Part shown: one piece after another, positions 7,589-16,009 of the stretch
How positions within the stretch are numbered: the stretch's first letter is position 1
Layout: each line of letters opens with the position of its first letter
Notes under the pieces: model-generated
Told to the model about the DNA's origin: nothing
Database searches by the model: none
The model's input: only the letters and a program-made list of their open reading frames with translations
Position numbers and translations under genes: made by a program
Virus record (IMG/VR): IMGVR_UViG_3300038451_000083
Span: 1-37,057 of that record
From: a virus
Reading direction: 5' to 3' (one strand)
DNA length: 37,057 bases

Positions 7589-8917
7589 ATGAGAACAATT
7601 AAAATCCCATTTCCTGATATATCTTTCTATGAAAAGACAAGACTTGCTGGGAAAGACGCAAGACAAATCACAATCAATAAAGGACAGTCAGAACTTATTT
7701 TTAGAAATCCGGCTGGATTCTCTGCTAACGATTATTTTGTTATAGAAGCTTTTGAAGGAGAGGACGCCGAAATTTGTCAGATTCATCAGTTAGATAAAGA
7801 ATCCCATGTAATAGATTTGGAAGACCAGATATATCAAGACCATGACGTTGGTGTTATTATGACTCGAACCCCCTTTAACAAAGTCAAGGTTTTTAAAGGA
7901 TCAGTGATGGATGATATGACTACTCATACCGAGATTGCCGGAAGTCCATTTGATCTAAGACCTGACAATGCCTATACATTTATTGTTGATCCGGATGGGG
8001 TTTCTGCTGATTATTATTCTTATCGGTATTTGAATTCTTACTTGTTTAGTATAGGTGCAGGAACTCCTGTAGTCTATCCGAGTGGGACTTATGGAACTCA
8101 AACTCCCTACGGAGAATCGGATTACGAATCTATGCTAACAGTCAGACAACTCAAGGAGTGGTTCATGTTTGGGTTAGATTTGACAGATGATGATGGCTAT
8201 CCTTTCCCTAACACGATGCTTGAGTTTGCGATTAGAGCAGCGGTCGATAGTCTTGAAAAGACCTTAAACATTATGCTTAAACCCACTATAATCCTCCAAG
8301 AATTTCAAGATTTCCATGCTCAGGATTATCGAGATTTTGCCTTTCTCCAACTTAGTCATTGGCCTGTACTTAGTGTGGAGCAGATTGCTGTTTGGTATCC
8401 TACTGCTCAAGCTCCTGTAATATTCCCACTTGAATGGGTTCAACTACGAGCAGAGCATGGTCAAATTCACTTAGTTCCGACATCAGGTTCTTTAAGTACA
8501 ATCTTGTTAGGAAAAGGTGGAGATTATCTAACTTTCGTATGGAGAGGATTTGATTTCATGCCGAATCTTTGGCGAATAGACTATACAGCAGGGATGACAA
8601 CTCGTGATACTTATGTAAATTCTGCTGGTGTTATTAAAGCTTCGCCCGCAGGAAGTAAAATTCCAGCAGATATTTTAGGGGTCATTGGAAAGATGGCATG
8701 CTTCTATCCTTTGAACATTGCCGGTGATTTAGTTGGAGGTATTGCGATTGCAAGTAAGAGCATCGGAGTTGATGGGTTAAGTCAATCCATAAACACCACA
8801 TCAAGCCCGGAAAATGCTGGTTATTCAGCGAGATTAAGACAATATGAACGGGAGCTGAAGATTGAAATCCCCAGACTTAAAGCGTTTTATGCGGGATTGC
8901 AAATGGCAGTTATGTAA
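7589..8917 (+). CDS. Head-tail connector/adaptor-like structural protein
   Basis: 442 residues, start ATG after AGAGAGGAACT. The N-terminal 140 residues are beta-rich. The middle has a helical segment (YESMLTVRQLKEWFMFGLDL and then FPNTMLEFAIRAAVDSLEKTLNI), followed by ordered beta-strand stretches with RDFAFLQLSHWPVLSVEQIAVWYP. A C-terminal helix (ARLRQYERELKIEIPRLKAFY) closes it. The helix plus LxxWPVxxVxxVxxxYP layout resembles phage head-tail adaptor or DNA-packaging accessory proteins. With the two neck-type genes that follow, I place it in the connector. The exact family is not certain. Confidence 0.6.
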   Translation: MRTIKIPFPDISFYEKTRLAGKDARQITINKGQSELIFRNPAGFSANDYFVIEAFEGEDAEICQIHQLDKESHVIDLEDQIYQDHDVGVIMTRTPFNKVKVFKGSVMDDMTTHTEIAGSPFDLRPDNAYTFIVDPDGVSADYYSYRYLNSYLFSIGAGTPVVYPSGTYGTQTPYGESDYESMLTVRQLKEWFMFGLDLTDDDGYPFPNTMLEFAIRAAVDSLEKTLNIMLKPTIILQEFQDFHAQDYRDFAFLQLSHWPVLSVEQIAVWYPTAQAPVIFPLEWVQLRAEHGQIHLVPTSGSLSTILLGKGGDYLTFVWRGFDFMPNLWRIDYTAGMTTRDTYVNSAGVIKASPAGSKIPADILGVIGKMACFYPLNIAGDLVGGIAIASKSIGVDGLSQSINTTSSPENAGYSARLRQYERELKIEIPRLKAFYAGLQMAVM

Positions 8918-8936
8918 TTGAAAGGGAATTGAATAG

Positions 8937-9635
8937 ATGGCCTGGACACGACAAAGAACAGATTTTAAGATTGATGAATTCATGCGAATCATCGTCCAGA
9001 AAGGGATGATCGTAACTTGGGAATCTGCATCTGATTGTCCTTGTATTAAAATAAACAGCGCTGGTCAGCCAGATTTTAATTGTTCTTTATGCAAAGGAAA
9101 AGGAAGATATTGGTACAACCCAACTTTTATCCAGGGAATCATGACTAATATCAATACACAACTCAGATATGAGAACCCAGGAGAGATTATAGCTGGGACA
9201 AATTATTTTACTACCCTTCCTAATTATCAATTAGGATTTTGGGATCGCATTACAAATGAACATAGCACTATCCGATTTTCACAGATAATCGAGAAGGGAG
9301 ACCCAGGTGGAAAAGACCCTTTAAGATTTCTTCCTTTAGAAGTTCTCTCACTTCGAACTGTTAGCACAGTATATACTGTAAATATTGATTTTGAAGTTGA
9401 CCCTGAAGGATATATAAATTGGATACCTACCGGACTCGAGCCTAATCGTGGAGAACGTTATTCTGTGGATTACGTTATGCATCCACGATGGATTGTTATA
9501 GATTTAATTAATGTTCTTAGGGATACTTACGTTAAGGCGAAGAAACCTGGAATAACTTTTCAACCGTTACCCGTTAGAGCTCTTATACGTCTGGAATTTT
9601 ATGTGGATTTTAAATCCGGGAGCATCCAAACCTAA
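8937..9635 (+). CDS. Neck/head-closure-type protein with a Cys zinc motif
   Basis: 232 residues, ATG at 8937. Near the N-terminus is CPC-x(10)-NCSLCKGKGRYWY: two cysteines as CxC and two as CxxC followed by GxGR, a typical four-Cys zinc-knuckle pattern reported in some phage head-completion proteins. The rest is beta-rich with a VMHPRWIVIDLINVLRDTYVK segment, which fits the family of structural proteins acting between the connector and the tail. Its stop overlaps the next ATG (TAATG). The gene at 2482 has a very similar Cys motif. Confidence 0.65.
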   Translation: MAWTRQRTDFKIDEFMRIIVQKGMIVTWESASDCPCIKINSAGQPDFNCSLCKGKGRYWYNPTFIQGIMTNINTQLRYENPGEIIAGTNYFTTLPNYQLGFWDRITNEHSTIRFSQIIEKGDPGGKDPLRFLPLEVLSLRTVSTVYTVNIDFEVDPEGYINWIPTGLEPNRGERYSVDYVMHPRWIVIDLINVLRDTYVKAKKPGITFQPLPVRALIRLEFYVDFKSGSIQT

Positions 9636-10396
9636 TGCCGATCAAATGGAATGTTTCAATTCAAACACGTGGAGCTTTACCTAATTTACGGGGTGCTGCA
9701 AAGGAGTTATTAATTATCGCAGCGGATGCAGCAAGATGTGAATGGGTCAAGGCTGCCAGGGATAGACTTCGATCTACGGCAAGAGTTTATGTTAGTGCCA
9801 TAAGCGAGCCTGTAATAAAGGGCGGAACAGCAACTATTAAACTCAGAGGTTGGCTTCCTAACGCCTTAGAAGAAGGATGTCCACCTTTTGATATGAAAAA
9901 GGGATTACTTAAAGGGCCTCACGCTAAGAGAGATAAAAGAGGCAGGCCTTACAACATTGTCCCCATTCCTGTGAAAAGTTTTGGCTCTATTGGGGCTACC
10001 CCTCCTGTTATGCCACGACCGATCTATAAACTGGCCTCCCAGTTGAAATTCGGAGAAAGTTTATCTTTACCAAAAAAATATGAAAACTATTCCATACGTA
10101 CAAGATTTTCACCGGATATAAGAAAGTGGGGTAGTTATACTTGGAAGTCTTCTCCTTTTCAGAACGTGACTCGTATCTCAAAGTTCTCTGGTGATCCGAT
10201 GTCTCGATCGATTGCTACCGGAGGGCCCCGAGCAACAAGAAAGCCAGGTTATGTGTCTTTTAGGATGGTGTCAAAAAATAGCGACCCAAATAGCTGGATA
10301 CATCCTGGTTTTAGAAGGCATGATATTATGGAACGTGCCGTTGAAAATTATGAGAGGATAGTCCCTGACATTTTAAATAAAGTATTAGGAGCTTAG
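9635..10396 (+). CDS. Minor tail/neck protein (HK97 gp10-like end)
   Basis: 253 residues. The N-terminal helix contains AARCEWVKAARDRL, and the C-terminus has SWIHPGFRRHDIMERAVENY, which matches the WxHPGxxxxxFxxxA signature of HK97 gp10-type tail-completion proteins. The middle has many Lys/Arg and Pro residues (AKRDKRGRPYNIVPIPVKSF). Position between the Cys-motif neck protein and the gene at 10399 supports a tail-completion or terminator role. It is longer than a typical gp10 protein (about 110-150 residues), so it may combine two roles. Confidence 0.6.
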   Translation: MPIKWNVSIQTRGALPNLRGAAKELLIIAADAARCEWVKAARDRLRSTARVYVSAISEPVIKGGTATIKLRGWLPNALEEGCPPFDMKKGLLKGPHAKRDKRGRPYNIVPIPVKSFGSIGATPPVMPRPIYKLASQLKFGESLSLPKKYENYSIRTRFSPDIRKWGSYTWKSSPFQNVTRISKFSGDPMSRSIATGGPRATRKPGYVSFRMVSKNSDPNSWIHPGFRRHDIMERAVENYERIVPDILNKVLGA

Positions 10397-10398
10397 CC

Positions 10399-11655
10399 AT
10401 GACAGCCATAGATGACATATTGCACGACTTCATTGTAGACAAAATTTCTGAAATTAAATCTAACCCAGCGTTACTTGATCAAATTTTTGTAGAGAAATCT
10501 ACCGAACAGCGGGAACAAATAAAGCAATATTTTCTGAACAATGATATCCGTATAGTTAAACATCATCCAAGAGACCCATCTGAATGGCCTTGTTATTCGG
10601 TAGTATTGGATAGTTCGACTGAAACTGATCAGACTATAGGTTCTTCCGGAGCTAATTACGATGAAATTGAAATTTCTCGGATGACAGATGGCTGGATAGG
10701 TTCGGATTCCGATATTTTTCAAGGTACTTGGTCTTCTCCTTCCCCATCTGGAATAGACTATCCTTGGATGGGAGCTTATGTTGGAACTATAGCATATTCA
10801 GTAAATGATTGCATTGGCTATAAAGGGTCTGTTTACGTTTGCATTAAAGCAGGCACAGGGCAAATACCAAATATTTCACCCATGTATTGGAGTTTAGTAG
10901 TTCAAGGAAACCAAGGATCGGTAGACGTAAAGCAATTCTACACATCAGTGATCACAAAAGGTGAACGAAGACTTTGTCGGATGACCGGTAACAAAACTGC
11001 AAGTTTGAATAAAGGCATATGGATCGACCTTCAAAGGAGTGTTCTTGAAGGTGGGGCCATCTCTCTTATAAACATGGATAATTTGATCGTTACGGTCAAT
11101 AGCAACAGAGTAGGAACATTTTTAGAATTTGGGTTTGGTCAAAAGACGCACAGAGAACAAACCAAAAATTTTACCGTAAGTGTCAAGAATCTTTGGGAGA
11201 AGGTAAAGGTTTCGCTTGAAGGAATCGCAAATAGGGATAAACAGGCTGTTCGTTTCATGAGCATCAAAATCATAGATGCCGATGCTTATACTGACATCTA
11301 TATGGATACATTAAGAGCTGCATTGAACTTGGGAAATGTGATGGAAGAGGCCTTCATAAATAATAACTATCGTATAGAATGTTGGTCTGAAAACGCAGAT
11401 TTAACGCTCATAATGTATAACATTCTCATGTGGAACGTGCTTAGATATCGAACCTATTTTGAGACCACTTGGGGGCTTTTAGAACAACGCTTAGAAGGCG
11501 GAGATATATCACCTCAAACTGATCTTTACCCGGCTATTGTTTACGTCAGGGCACTTATGTATTCTTGCAAGACAATAGAGATATACCCAAGAGAAGGCGA
11601 TCTTTATGCTCTAGACATTAAAGTTGGAAGAGTTGATTGGAGCGGCGGAGTATAA
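10399..11655 (+). CDS. Tail terminator/completion-like protein with an inserted CBM-like module
   Basis: 418 residues from ATG 10399. The N-terminus has HPRDPSEWPCYSVVLDSST followed by IGSSG, a layout I associate with phage tail-completion proteins that cap the tube. After residue 105 an inserted segment (GAYVGTIAYSVNDCIGYKG then VYVCIKAG...MYWSLV) resembles the carbohydrate-binding modules found in three other places in this window. The remainder resumes an ordinary alpha/beta structure (for example VKVSLEGIANRDKQAVRFMS). Carrying a CBM-like module in the neck or tail-completion region is unusual. Assignment to the terminator family is tentative. Confidence 0.5.
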   Translation: MTAIDDILHDFIVDKISEIKSNPALLDQIFVEKSTEQREQIKQYFLNNDIRIVKHHPRDPSEWPCYSVVLDSSTETDQTIGSSGANYDEIEISRMTDGWIGSDSDIFQGTWSSPSPSGIDYPWMGAYVGTIAYSVNDCIGYKGSVYVCIKAGTGQIPNISPMYWSLVVQGNQGSVDVKQFYTSVITKGERRLCRMTGNKTASLNKGIWIDLQRSVLEGGAISLINMDNLIVTVNSNRVGTFLEFGFGQKTHREQTKNFTVSVKNLWEKVKVSLEGIANRDKQAVRFMSIKIIDADAYTDIYMDTLRAALNLGNVMEEAFINNNYRIECWSENADLTLIMYNILMWNVLRYRTYFETTWGLLEQRLEGGDISPQTDLYPAIVYVRALMYSCKTIEIYPREGDLYALDIKVGRVDWSGGV

Positions 11656-12042
11656 ATGAGAAAGTGGGACAAAGAACATCCCGAATATCATGAAAAATGG
11701 CGTAGAGATAATTCTTCGTACTGCATGATTAAAGCCAGGATTTGTACTGTAACACATAGGGAAGCATGGAGAGAGATACTTCATGGCTTAGATTTGGATA
11801 GATGCTTTAAATGTGGTTATGACAAATGTTTTTATGCTATTGATTATCATCATTCTAACCCTTTGGAAAAAACTTCCACGGCTTCTGTGATCTTTGCTCT
11901 TATGCCCACGGAAGAAAGAATAAATCAATTCAAAAAAGACGTAGAGAACGGAGATGTATTGCCGTTATGTGCTAATTGTCATAGAGAAGAGCATTTTAGA
12001 TTAGGTTGGATAGGAAGGAAGAAGAGAACATCTAAGAAGTAA
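11656..12042 (+). CDS. HNH homing endonuclease
   Basis: 128 residues, ATG immediately after the preceding stop and preceded by GGAG. It has the HNH hallmarks: CFKCGYDKCFYAIDYHHSNP, with the zinc pair CxxC and the catalytic DYHH, then LPLCANCHREEHF, which carries the second CxxC pair and the final His-Glu. An N-terminal region (MRKWDKEHPEYHEKWRRDNS) is basic. Free-standing HNH genes insert between phage genes and promote their own spread by cutting intergenic sites in related phages. It lies between the tail-completion gene and the sheath gene, with a promoter-like element right after it. No intron structure is obvious at its edges. Confidence 0.9.
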   Translation: MRKWDKEHPEYHEKWRRDNSSYCMIKARICTVTHREAWREILHGLDLDRCFKCGYDKCFYAIDYHHSNPLEKTSTASVIFALMPTEERINQFKKDVENGDVLPLCANCHREEHFRLGWIGRKKRTSKK

Positions 12043-12043
12043 T

Positions 12044-12058
12044 CTTATATAATTAATA
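12044..12058 (+). promoter_or_regulatory. Candidate late promoter element (CTTATATAATTAATA)
   Basis: Directly after the HNH stop and upstream of the gene at 12114. It shares TTATATAAtTAA with the elements at 1804, 34345 and 36948. It could drive the sheath cluster. Support is positional and by recurrence only. Confidence 0.4.
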
Positions 12059-12113
12059 GTGTAGAGTAATGAAGTCGTATACACAACCTGTATCTTTGTC
12101 ACATGGAGGCCAT

Positions 12114-12302
12114 ATGGTGAAAAATGTTGGAAATAATGCCATTAAGTTTGCAGAGTTTTTGGAATCTGTTAAGAAGGCCTATCTTATTGAGAATTTAGGT
12201 GGTTTTATTAGTTGGATGAAAAGAAACCATAGCATCTCATCCAAATTACCTTCAAGTGTGTGGCAAGGAAAACTTGACGAATATTTAAAAAGAAAGATTT
12301 AG
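12114..12302 (+). CDS. Small helical protein, unknown
   Basis: I choose ATG 12114 (MVKNVGNNAIKF) because GGAGG at 12105-12109 lies 4 nt upstream. An in-frame ATG at 12069 has no ribosome binding site. The 62-residue product is helical and basic (FAEFLESVKKAYLIENLGGF, then SVWQGKLDEYLKRKI), with no transmembrane segment or metal motif. It sits between the HNH gene and the sheath gene, 13 nt upstream of the latter. The function is unknown. It could be a regulator or remnant that came with the HNH insertion, or a virion-assembly factor. Confidence 0.6.
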   Translation: MVKNVGNNAIKFAEFLESVKKAYLIENLGGFISWMKRNHSISSKLPSSVWQGKLDEYLKRKI

Positions 12303-12315
12303 TTAGGAGGAAAAA

Positions 12316-14895
12316 ATGGCGATAGGGATTTATTTTGATGGGCGAAGACTCATCAGACCTCAGGCTGTAACAAAGATCGATGATAGTGGGATGTATGGTA
12401 GAGGACTTGGCGGAGCTAACGTTCTTGCTCTTATTGGAGAATGTACAGGAGGTCAACCGCAGACACCGCAATGGTTTACAGACCCTTCTTATGCTAAGGC
12501 AATTCTAAGGTCCGGGCCTTTACTACAAGCTATTCAAAAAGCTTTTGATCCGAGTGCAGATGTGCCAGGAGCATATAATGTTGTAGCAATTCGTGTTAAC
12601 CCCGCTCTTCAGGCATCCCTAATTTTAATTGATTCTTTTGGAGACCCTCTTGTTGATTTGACATCTGTTGACTACGGTCAATGGAATAATCAAATCAAAG
12701 TTAGAATCCAAAACGGTAGTGTTCTTGATCCTCTAACAAATAAATATGGCAAATTGGTTACAATAACTTATGGTCAAGCCTTTGAGCAGGGGGACAATAT
12801 TGCAAAAAAGTCAATATTCCTTGGACTTTCTGATCCTAAAGCCATTACAGGTTTGTACGCAATAGGCGATTCTGGATTGCTGGCCTCATCGGCTGCAACC
12901 GGGATTCGAGTTCTTCTTGCGGCTGTTACGTCCTATATGCAACGTGTCTTTTATCTTACCGAAGGCTCCACACCAACACCAACTGATGAGACAGATAATG
13001 CTGGCGAAGGTGGAAGCACTAAAGTTCCGGTTGGTTTGGTATCAGGTTCAGGAGTTGAAACAGATTCTGACTTCTTGTATGTCGGAAGCGATCAGCAATT
13101 TAAAAGCATTTATGTTACCCAAGATGGAACTGTACAGAGCGTTCCATCAACCATTAAAGGACAATACTGGGCTGGGACAGAATGGGTTGATCTTACGGGG
13201 TTTGTTGATGGAACAAAAGGGACAAACATACCATTCTCAGTATCTGGAACTATTTACTGGACAATCCCTGACGATTGGATGATTAACAGTCCTACTTATC
13301 AGCCTGCAGGGTATGTAACAGATTTCCCATCTGGAATGTTTTGGATTAGGATTTTGGTTGATCCTAATGCTTCTCCGAATGCTTCACTTGCTTCTGGAGC
13401 TCAGATAAAAACAATAACACTATCCAGAGGGATCGGGGCGGGTTTACCAATACCTGCTATAGTATTGGCTGACTATCCAACAATTCAGCACTTAGTTGAT
13501 TATATTGATAGTTTACCTCATTACGAAGCCGGAGCAATCACTACAAAACCAGAGGTTGATCTTTCTGTTGACTTGGACGATGCGGATTCCGTTAGTTTAT
13601 TGGGAGGAACAAATACTGTTTTAACCGGAGCTTATGATCCTGTAACAGACTTACTAAATATCCCTGCAAGTAATTCAGGGTATGCAGTAGGGGATTATAT
13701 TGTCATATCCCGAATCAGTGGGTCAATGGAAGAGGCAAGACGTGTTACGTCTGTGCTTACATCCGGTAAAATTACGGTTGATAGTCCATTGTCAGAGACT
13801 TATGCTTCAGGTTCTAAAGTCCGAGAAGCTAACATTCTTAATTCCGATTTGCAAGCTTTGATTGATTGGTTTAACAACGTATCCTCTTACATGACAGCTG
13901 CTTACCATTCAGGAGCTACCGTTAGAAATAATATTGCAAACATATCCGATACATATTTATCGGGAGGAGCTGAATGTATCACAGATAGTAACCATCCCGA
14001 TGGAGTAACAATTCAAAATGACTGGGATACAGCTATTGACCTTCTTCAAACAGAGGATACTCCATTGATTTCTTGCATTGCGGCTGATCCAGCAGTTTGG
14101 GCTGCTCTATCCGCCCACGTATCTTACATGAGTACAGTAGGGAAGAAAGAGAGAAGAGGGTTCTGTGGTGGATTTTATTCAGGAGACAACTATATCGATG
14201 GTCTTGGAAAATGGAATAGCGTAGTTCATATCAATAGCACTATCAATGCTATGATTGCCTATGCCATGCAGTTAAATACAGACAGGATGTGTTACGTCGG
14301 TCCTGGATTTACAGGATATGATGAAAATGGCATCCTAACCACATATAACGGAGCAATCGCTGCTGCCCTTGTAGCTGGTATGGCTGCAGGAGTTGATGTT
14401 GCAGAGCCTCTAACTCACAAGTCAATTAAGGTTGTAGGTTTAGAGTACAACTTTAAATGGTCTGACTTAGATAGATTACTTGAGGCTGGTGTTCTTCCGT
14501 TATCTTATGATCCGGGACATGGTTATAGAGTTGAACAATCTATATCAACGTGGCTCCGAAACGATAAGTATAATCGAAGAGAACTTAGTGTTGGGAGAAC
14601 TGTAGACTACGTGGCACGTCAGGTTAGAGATAGATTGGAGACGGACTTTGTAGGAACAAAGGGAACCATGACCACTCTAATTTCAATCAAGAATGCCACT
14701 ATTTCTGTTTTGAATGCGTGTTACAAGTTGGGATTGCTGGCTGGGAATGCAGCAAATCCTCCGTTTAAGAATGTTCAAGTTACATTGGATGGCGATACTG
14801 CCTACGTAGAATTTGAGGCGTCGCCTGTAATACCAATCAACTATATCCCAATTACTATTCACTTAACTGTTTTTACTACGACCCTTACCGCCTAA
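12316..14895 (+). CDS. Contractile tail sheath protein with a large insertion
   Basis: 859 residues, ATG after AGGAGGAAAAA. The N-terminus carries GANVLALIGECTGGQP, the usual opening of phage sheath proteins. The C-terminal third has ISTWLRNDKYNRRELSVGRT and VDYVARQVRDRLETDFVG, the conserved sheath domain that binds neighbours and the tube. About 100 residues near position 250-355 (13064-13374) form an inserted module with the pattern FLYVGSD...YWAGTEWVDLTGFVDGT...SGTIYWTIPDDW...FWIRI. The same module occurs twice in the baseplate J-like gene and once in the Cys-repeat protein, so it is a mobile beta domain probably exposed on the outside of the tail. The sheath is longer than common ones (about 380-660 residues) because of these insertions. 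Confidence 0.9.
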   Translation: MAIGIYFDGRRLIRPQAVTKIDDSGMYGRGLGGANVLALIGECTGGQPQTPQWFTDPSYAKAILRSGPLLQAIQKAFDPSADVPGAYNVVAIRVNPALQASLILIDSFGDPLVDLTSVDYGQWNNQIKVRIQNGSVLDPLTNKYGKLVTITYGQAFEQGDNIAKKSIFLGLSDPKAITGLYAIGDSGLLASSAATGIRVLLAAVTSYMQRVFYLTEGSTPTPTDETDNAGEGGSTKVPVGLVSGSGVETDSDFLYVGSDQQFKSIYVTQDGTVQSVPSTIKGQYWAGTEWVDLTGFVDGTKGTNIPFSVSGTIYWTIPDDWMINSPTYQPAGYVTDFPSGMFWIRILVDPNASPNASLASGAQIKTITLSRGIGAGLPIPAIVLADYPTIQHLVDYIDSLPHYEAGAITTKPEVDLSVDLDDADSVSLLGGTNTVLTGAYDPVTDLLNIPASNSGYAVGDYIVISRISGSMEEARRVTSVLTSGKITVDSPLSETYASGSKVREANILNSDLQALIDWFNNVSSYMTAAYHSGATVRNNIANISDTYLSGGAECITDSNHPDGVTIQNDWDTAIDLLQTEDTPLISCIAADPAVWAALSAHVSYMSTVGKKERRGFCGGFYSGDNYIDGLGKWNSVVHINSTINAMIAYAMQLNTDRMCYVGPGFTGYDENGILTTYNGAIAAALVAGMAAGVDVAEPLTHKSIKVVGLEYNFKWSDLDRLLEAGVLPLSYDPGHGYRVEQSISTWLRNDKYNRRELSVGRTVDYVARQVRDRLETDFVGTKGTMTTLISIKNATISVLNACYKLGLLAGNAANPPFKNVQVTLDGDTAYVEFEASPVIPINYIPITIHLTVFTTTLTA

Positions 14896-14913
14896 AGGCG
14901 TAAGAATAGATAA

Positions 14914-15037
14914 ATAATCCGTCTTCAAATGCGACCACACTATTGGTTCATGGGCTATGTCTGAGCGAGTCGCCAAGCGTCTTGCCGGTAGCCCATGGAT
15001 GGATTATCTTCCCCGTTTTAAAATCCTCTGTGGGTCG
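14914..15037 (+). ncRNA. Structured leader upstream of the tail tube gene (pseudoknot)
   Basis: The 256-nt gap before the tube gene is highly self-complementary. ATAATCC (14914-14920) pairs with GGATTAT (15001-15007), enclosing the 9-bp stem CATGGGCTA (14949-14957) with TAGCCCATG (14989-14997). That stem has a CAAG/CTTG hairpin inside. A second helix, CGACC-a-CAC (14932-14940) with GTGGGTCG (15030-15037), crosses the first and so makes an H-type pseudoknot. There is no long coding frame. A processing site, stability element or regulatory leader for a very abundant protein is plausible. I know no Rfam family that it matches. Confidence 0.55.
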
Positions 15038-15092
15038 TCCTACCAAAAGACCTTAAAGTTAGTGTTTAATCCTATCCATAAACGTAAAAACA

Positions 15093-15107
15093 ATGTCTAA
15101 AAGACAT
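15093..15107 (+). other. Small hairpin before the tube ribosome binding site
   Basis: ATGTCT (15093-15098) pairs with AGACAT (15102-15107) with a 3-nt loop, 29 nt before a strong GGAGGTGA site at 15137-15144. There is no U-tract, so it is not a terminator. It may protect or expose the mRNA after processing. Confidence 0.4.
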
Positions 15108-15151
15108 CTTCTGTATCAATCAATAATCCAACATAGGGAGGTGAAGTAGAA

Positions 15152-15556
15152 ATGCCTAAGACAACTTTAACTGGTAATCTCTGCATTTTAAAAATCGGAG
15201 GTCAGGAAGTAGGAAGAGCACAGAACGTGACGGCTGACACAGACTTCGGTCTTGAAGATGTTAGCGGGATCGGTGATGTTCTTGTTCAAGAACATGTCAA
15301 TACTAAGGTTACCCATACGTTGACTATGGATAAGTTCATAATCAGCAAGAAGACACTTTTGGAACTTGGAATCATTCCGGTTTCGGAAGATGTTCTTACG
15401 AAGGGAGTTATCGATATTGAAATTCTGACAAAGGACGGAACACTGATTAAAAAGTATGAGTCCTGTTCATGTGCTAATTATAGCTTAAGAGTTTCGGCCC
15501 ATGCTATCGTGGGAGAAAACGCTACTTGGAGAGCTCTTGATGCCGCAATTAGTTAA
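15152..15556 (+). CDS. Tail tube protein
   Basis: 134 residues with a very strong ribosome binding site (GGAGGTGA, 7-nt spacer), which fits a major structural protein. The pattern LTGNLCILKIGGQEVGRAQNV at the start and the strand-rich body without long helices fit a contractile-tail inner tube, and the position directly after the sheath supports it. The C-terminal segment has ESCSCANYSLRVSA, a single CxC. The tube assembles as hexameric rings around the tape measure and is ejected when the sheath contracts. The large structured leader upstream may regulate it. Confidence 0.8.
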   Translation: MPKTTLTGNLCILKIGGQEVGRAQNVTADTDFGLEDVSGIGDVLVQEHVNTKVTHTLTMDKFIISKKTLLELGIIPVSEDVLTKGVIDIEILTKDGTLIKKYESCSCANYSLRVSAHAIVGENATWRALDAAIS

Positions 15557-15588
15557 AATTATTAATGAAATTTTGAAGGGAGAATGAT

Positions 15589-15954
15589 ATGGTGGAAAAT
15601 AAAGACCTGGCAAACAGCTTTACATTTGAAATTGATTTGAAAGTTGCTTCAGGAGAAGAGTTCAAAGGAACTTTTACTATCCATAGGCCAACAATAGGAG
15701 AGCGAATCAGGATTGGTGTTACCGAAGCTGCTGAGCTTGGAGGAATGGTTAACATTGATCCTTATACATCCAGCATAGCTCACATGATTGCGACCTTTGA
15801 TGTTATTGTAGATAAAGCTCCTATTTGGTGGAAACCAAGAGACTTAAGAGATTTGGAGGTAGCTCAGGCAGTCTGGGACAAATACCAAGACTACCTGAAA
15901 GAGTTTCAGGGCAAGCCTCAATCTCAAGAAGCTGGCAAAGCAACAAGCGAATAG
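15589..15954 (+). CDS. Tail assembly chaperone, G-type product
   Basis: 121 residues from ATG 15589, which follows GGGAGAATGAT. The body (TFTIHRPTIGERIRIGVTEAAEL, then WWKPRDLRDLEVAQAVWDKYQDYLKEF) has the signature of the tail assembly chaperones found between tube and tape measure in many phages, where the short G product and a frameshifted longer GT product coat the tape measure. The frame ends with QEAGKATSE and a TAG. An open frame one base ahead continues through that stop to the gene at 16010 and carries the expected T-domain (NYWFRKKYKLSPKDPRYL). See the frameshift entry. Confidence 0.8.
   Translation: MVENKDLANSFTFEIDLKVASGEEFKGTFTIHRPTIGERIRIGVTEAAELGGMVNIDPYTSSIAHMIATFDVIVDKAPIWWKPRDLRDLEVAQAVWDKYQDYLKEFQGKPQSQEAGKATSE
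15899..15951 (+). promoter_or_regulatory. Programmed frameshift window (G to GT, +1 or -2)
   Basis: In the +1-offset frame a TGA at 15896-15898 is the last stop before an open stretch that runs to 16282, and the G product stops at 15952-15954. Any shift must therefore occur between 15899 and 15951. The needed change is +1 or -2, not the -1 used by lambda; a -2 shift is known in Mu-like phages. I see no obvious perfect slippery heptamer, so the exact site is not assigned. Confidence 0.55.
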
Positions 15955-16009
15955 TATTAACTATTGGTTTCGGAAGAAATATAAACTTTCGCCTAAAGAC
16001 CCACGTTAC

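Noticed and set aside
15452-15472. CSC in the tail tube (ESCSCANY) as a possible radical SAM target
   Set aside because: A single CxC without the D/N-x-x-C-Y context or repetition; probably ordinary.
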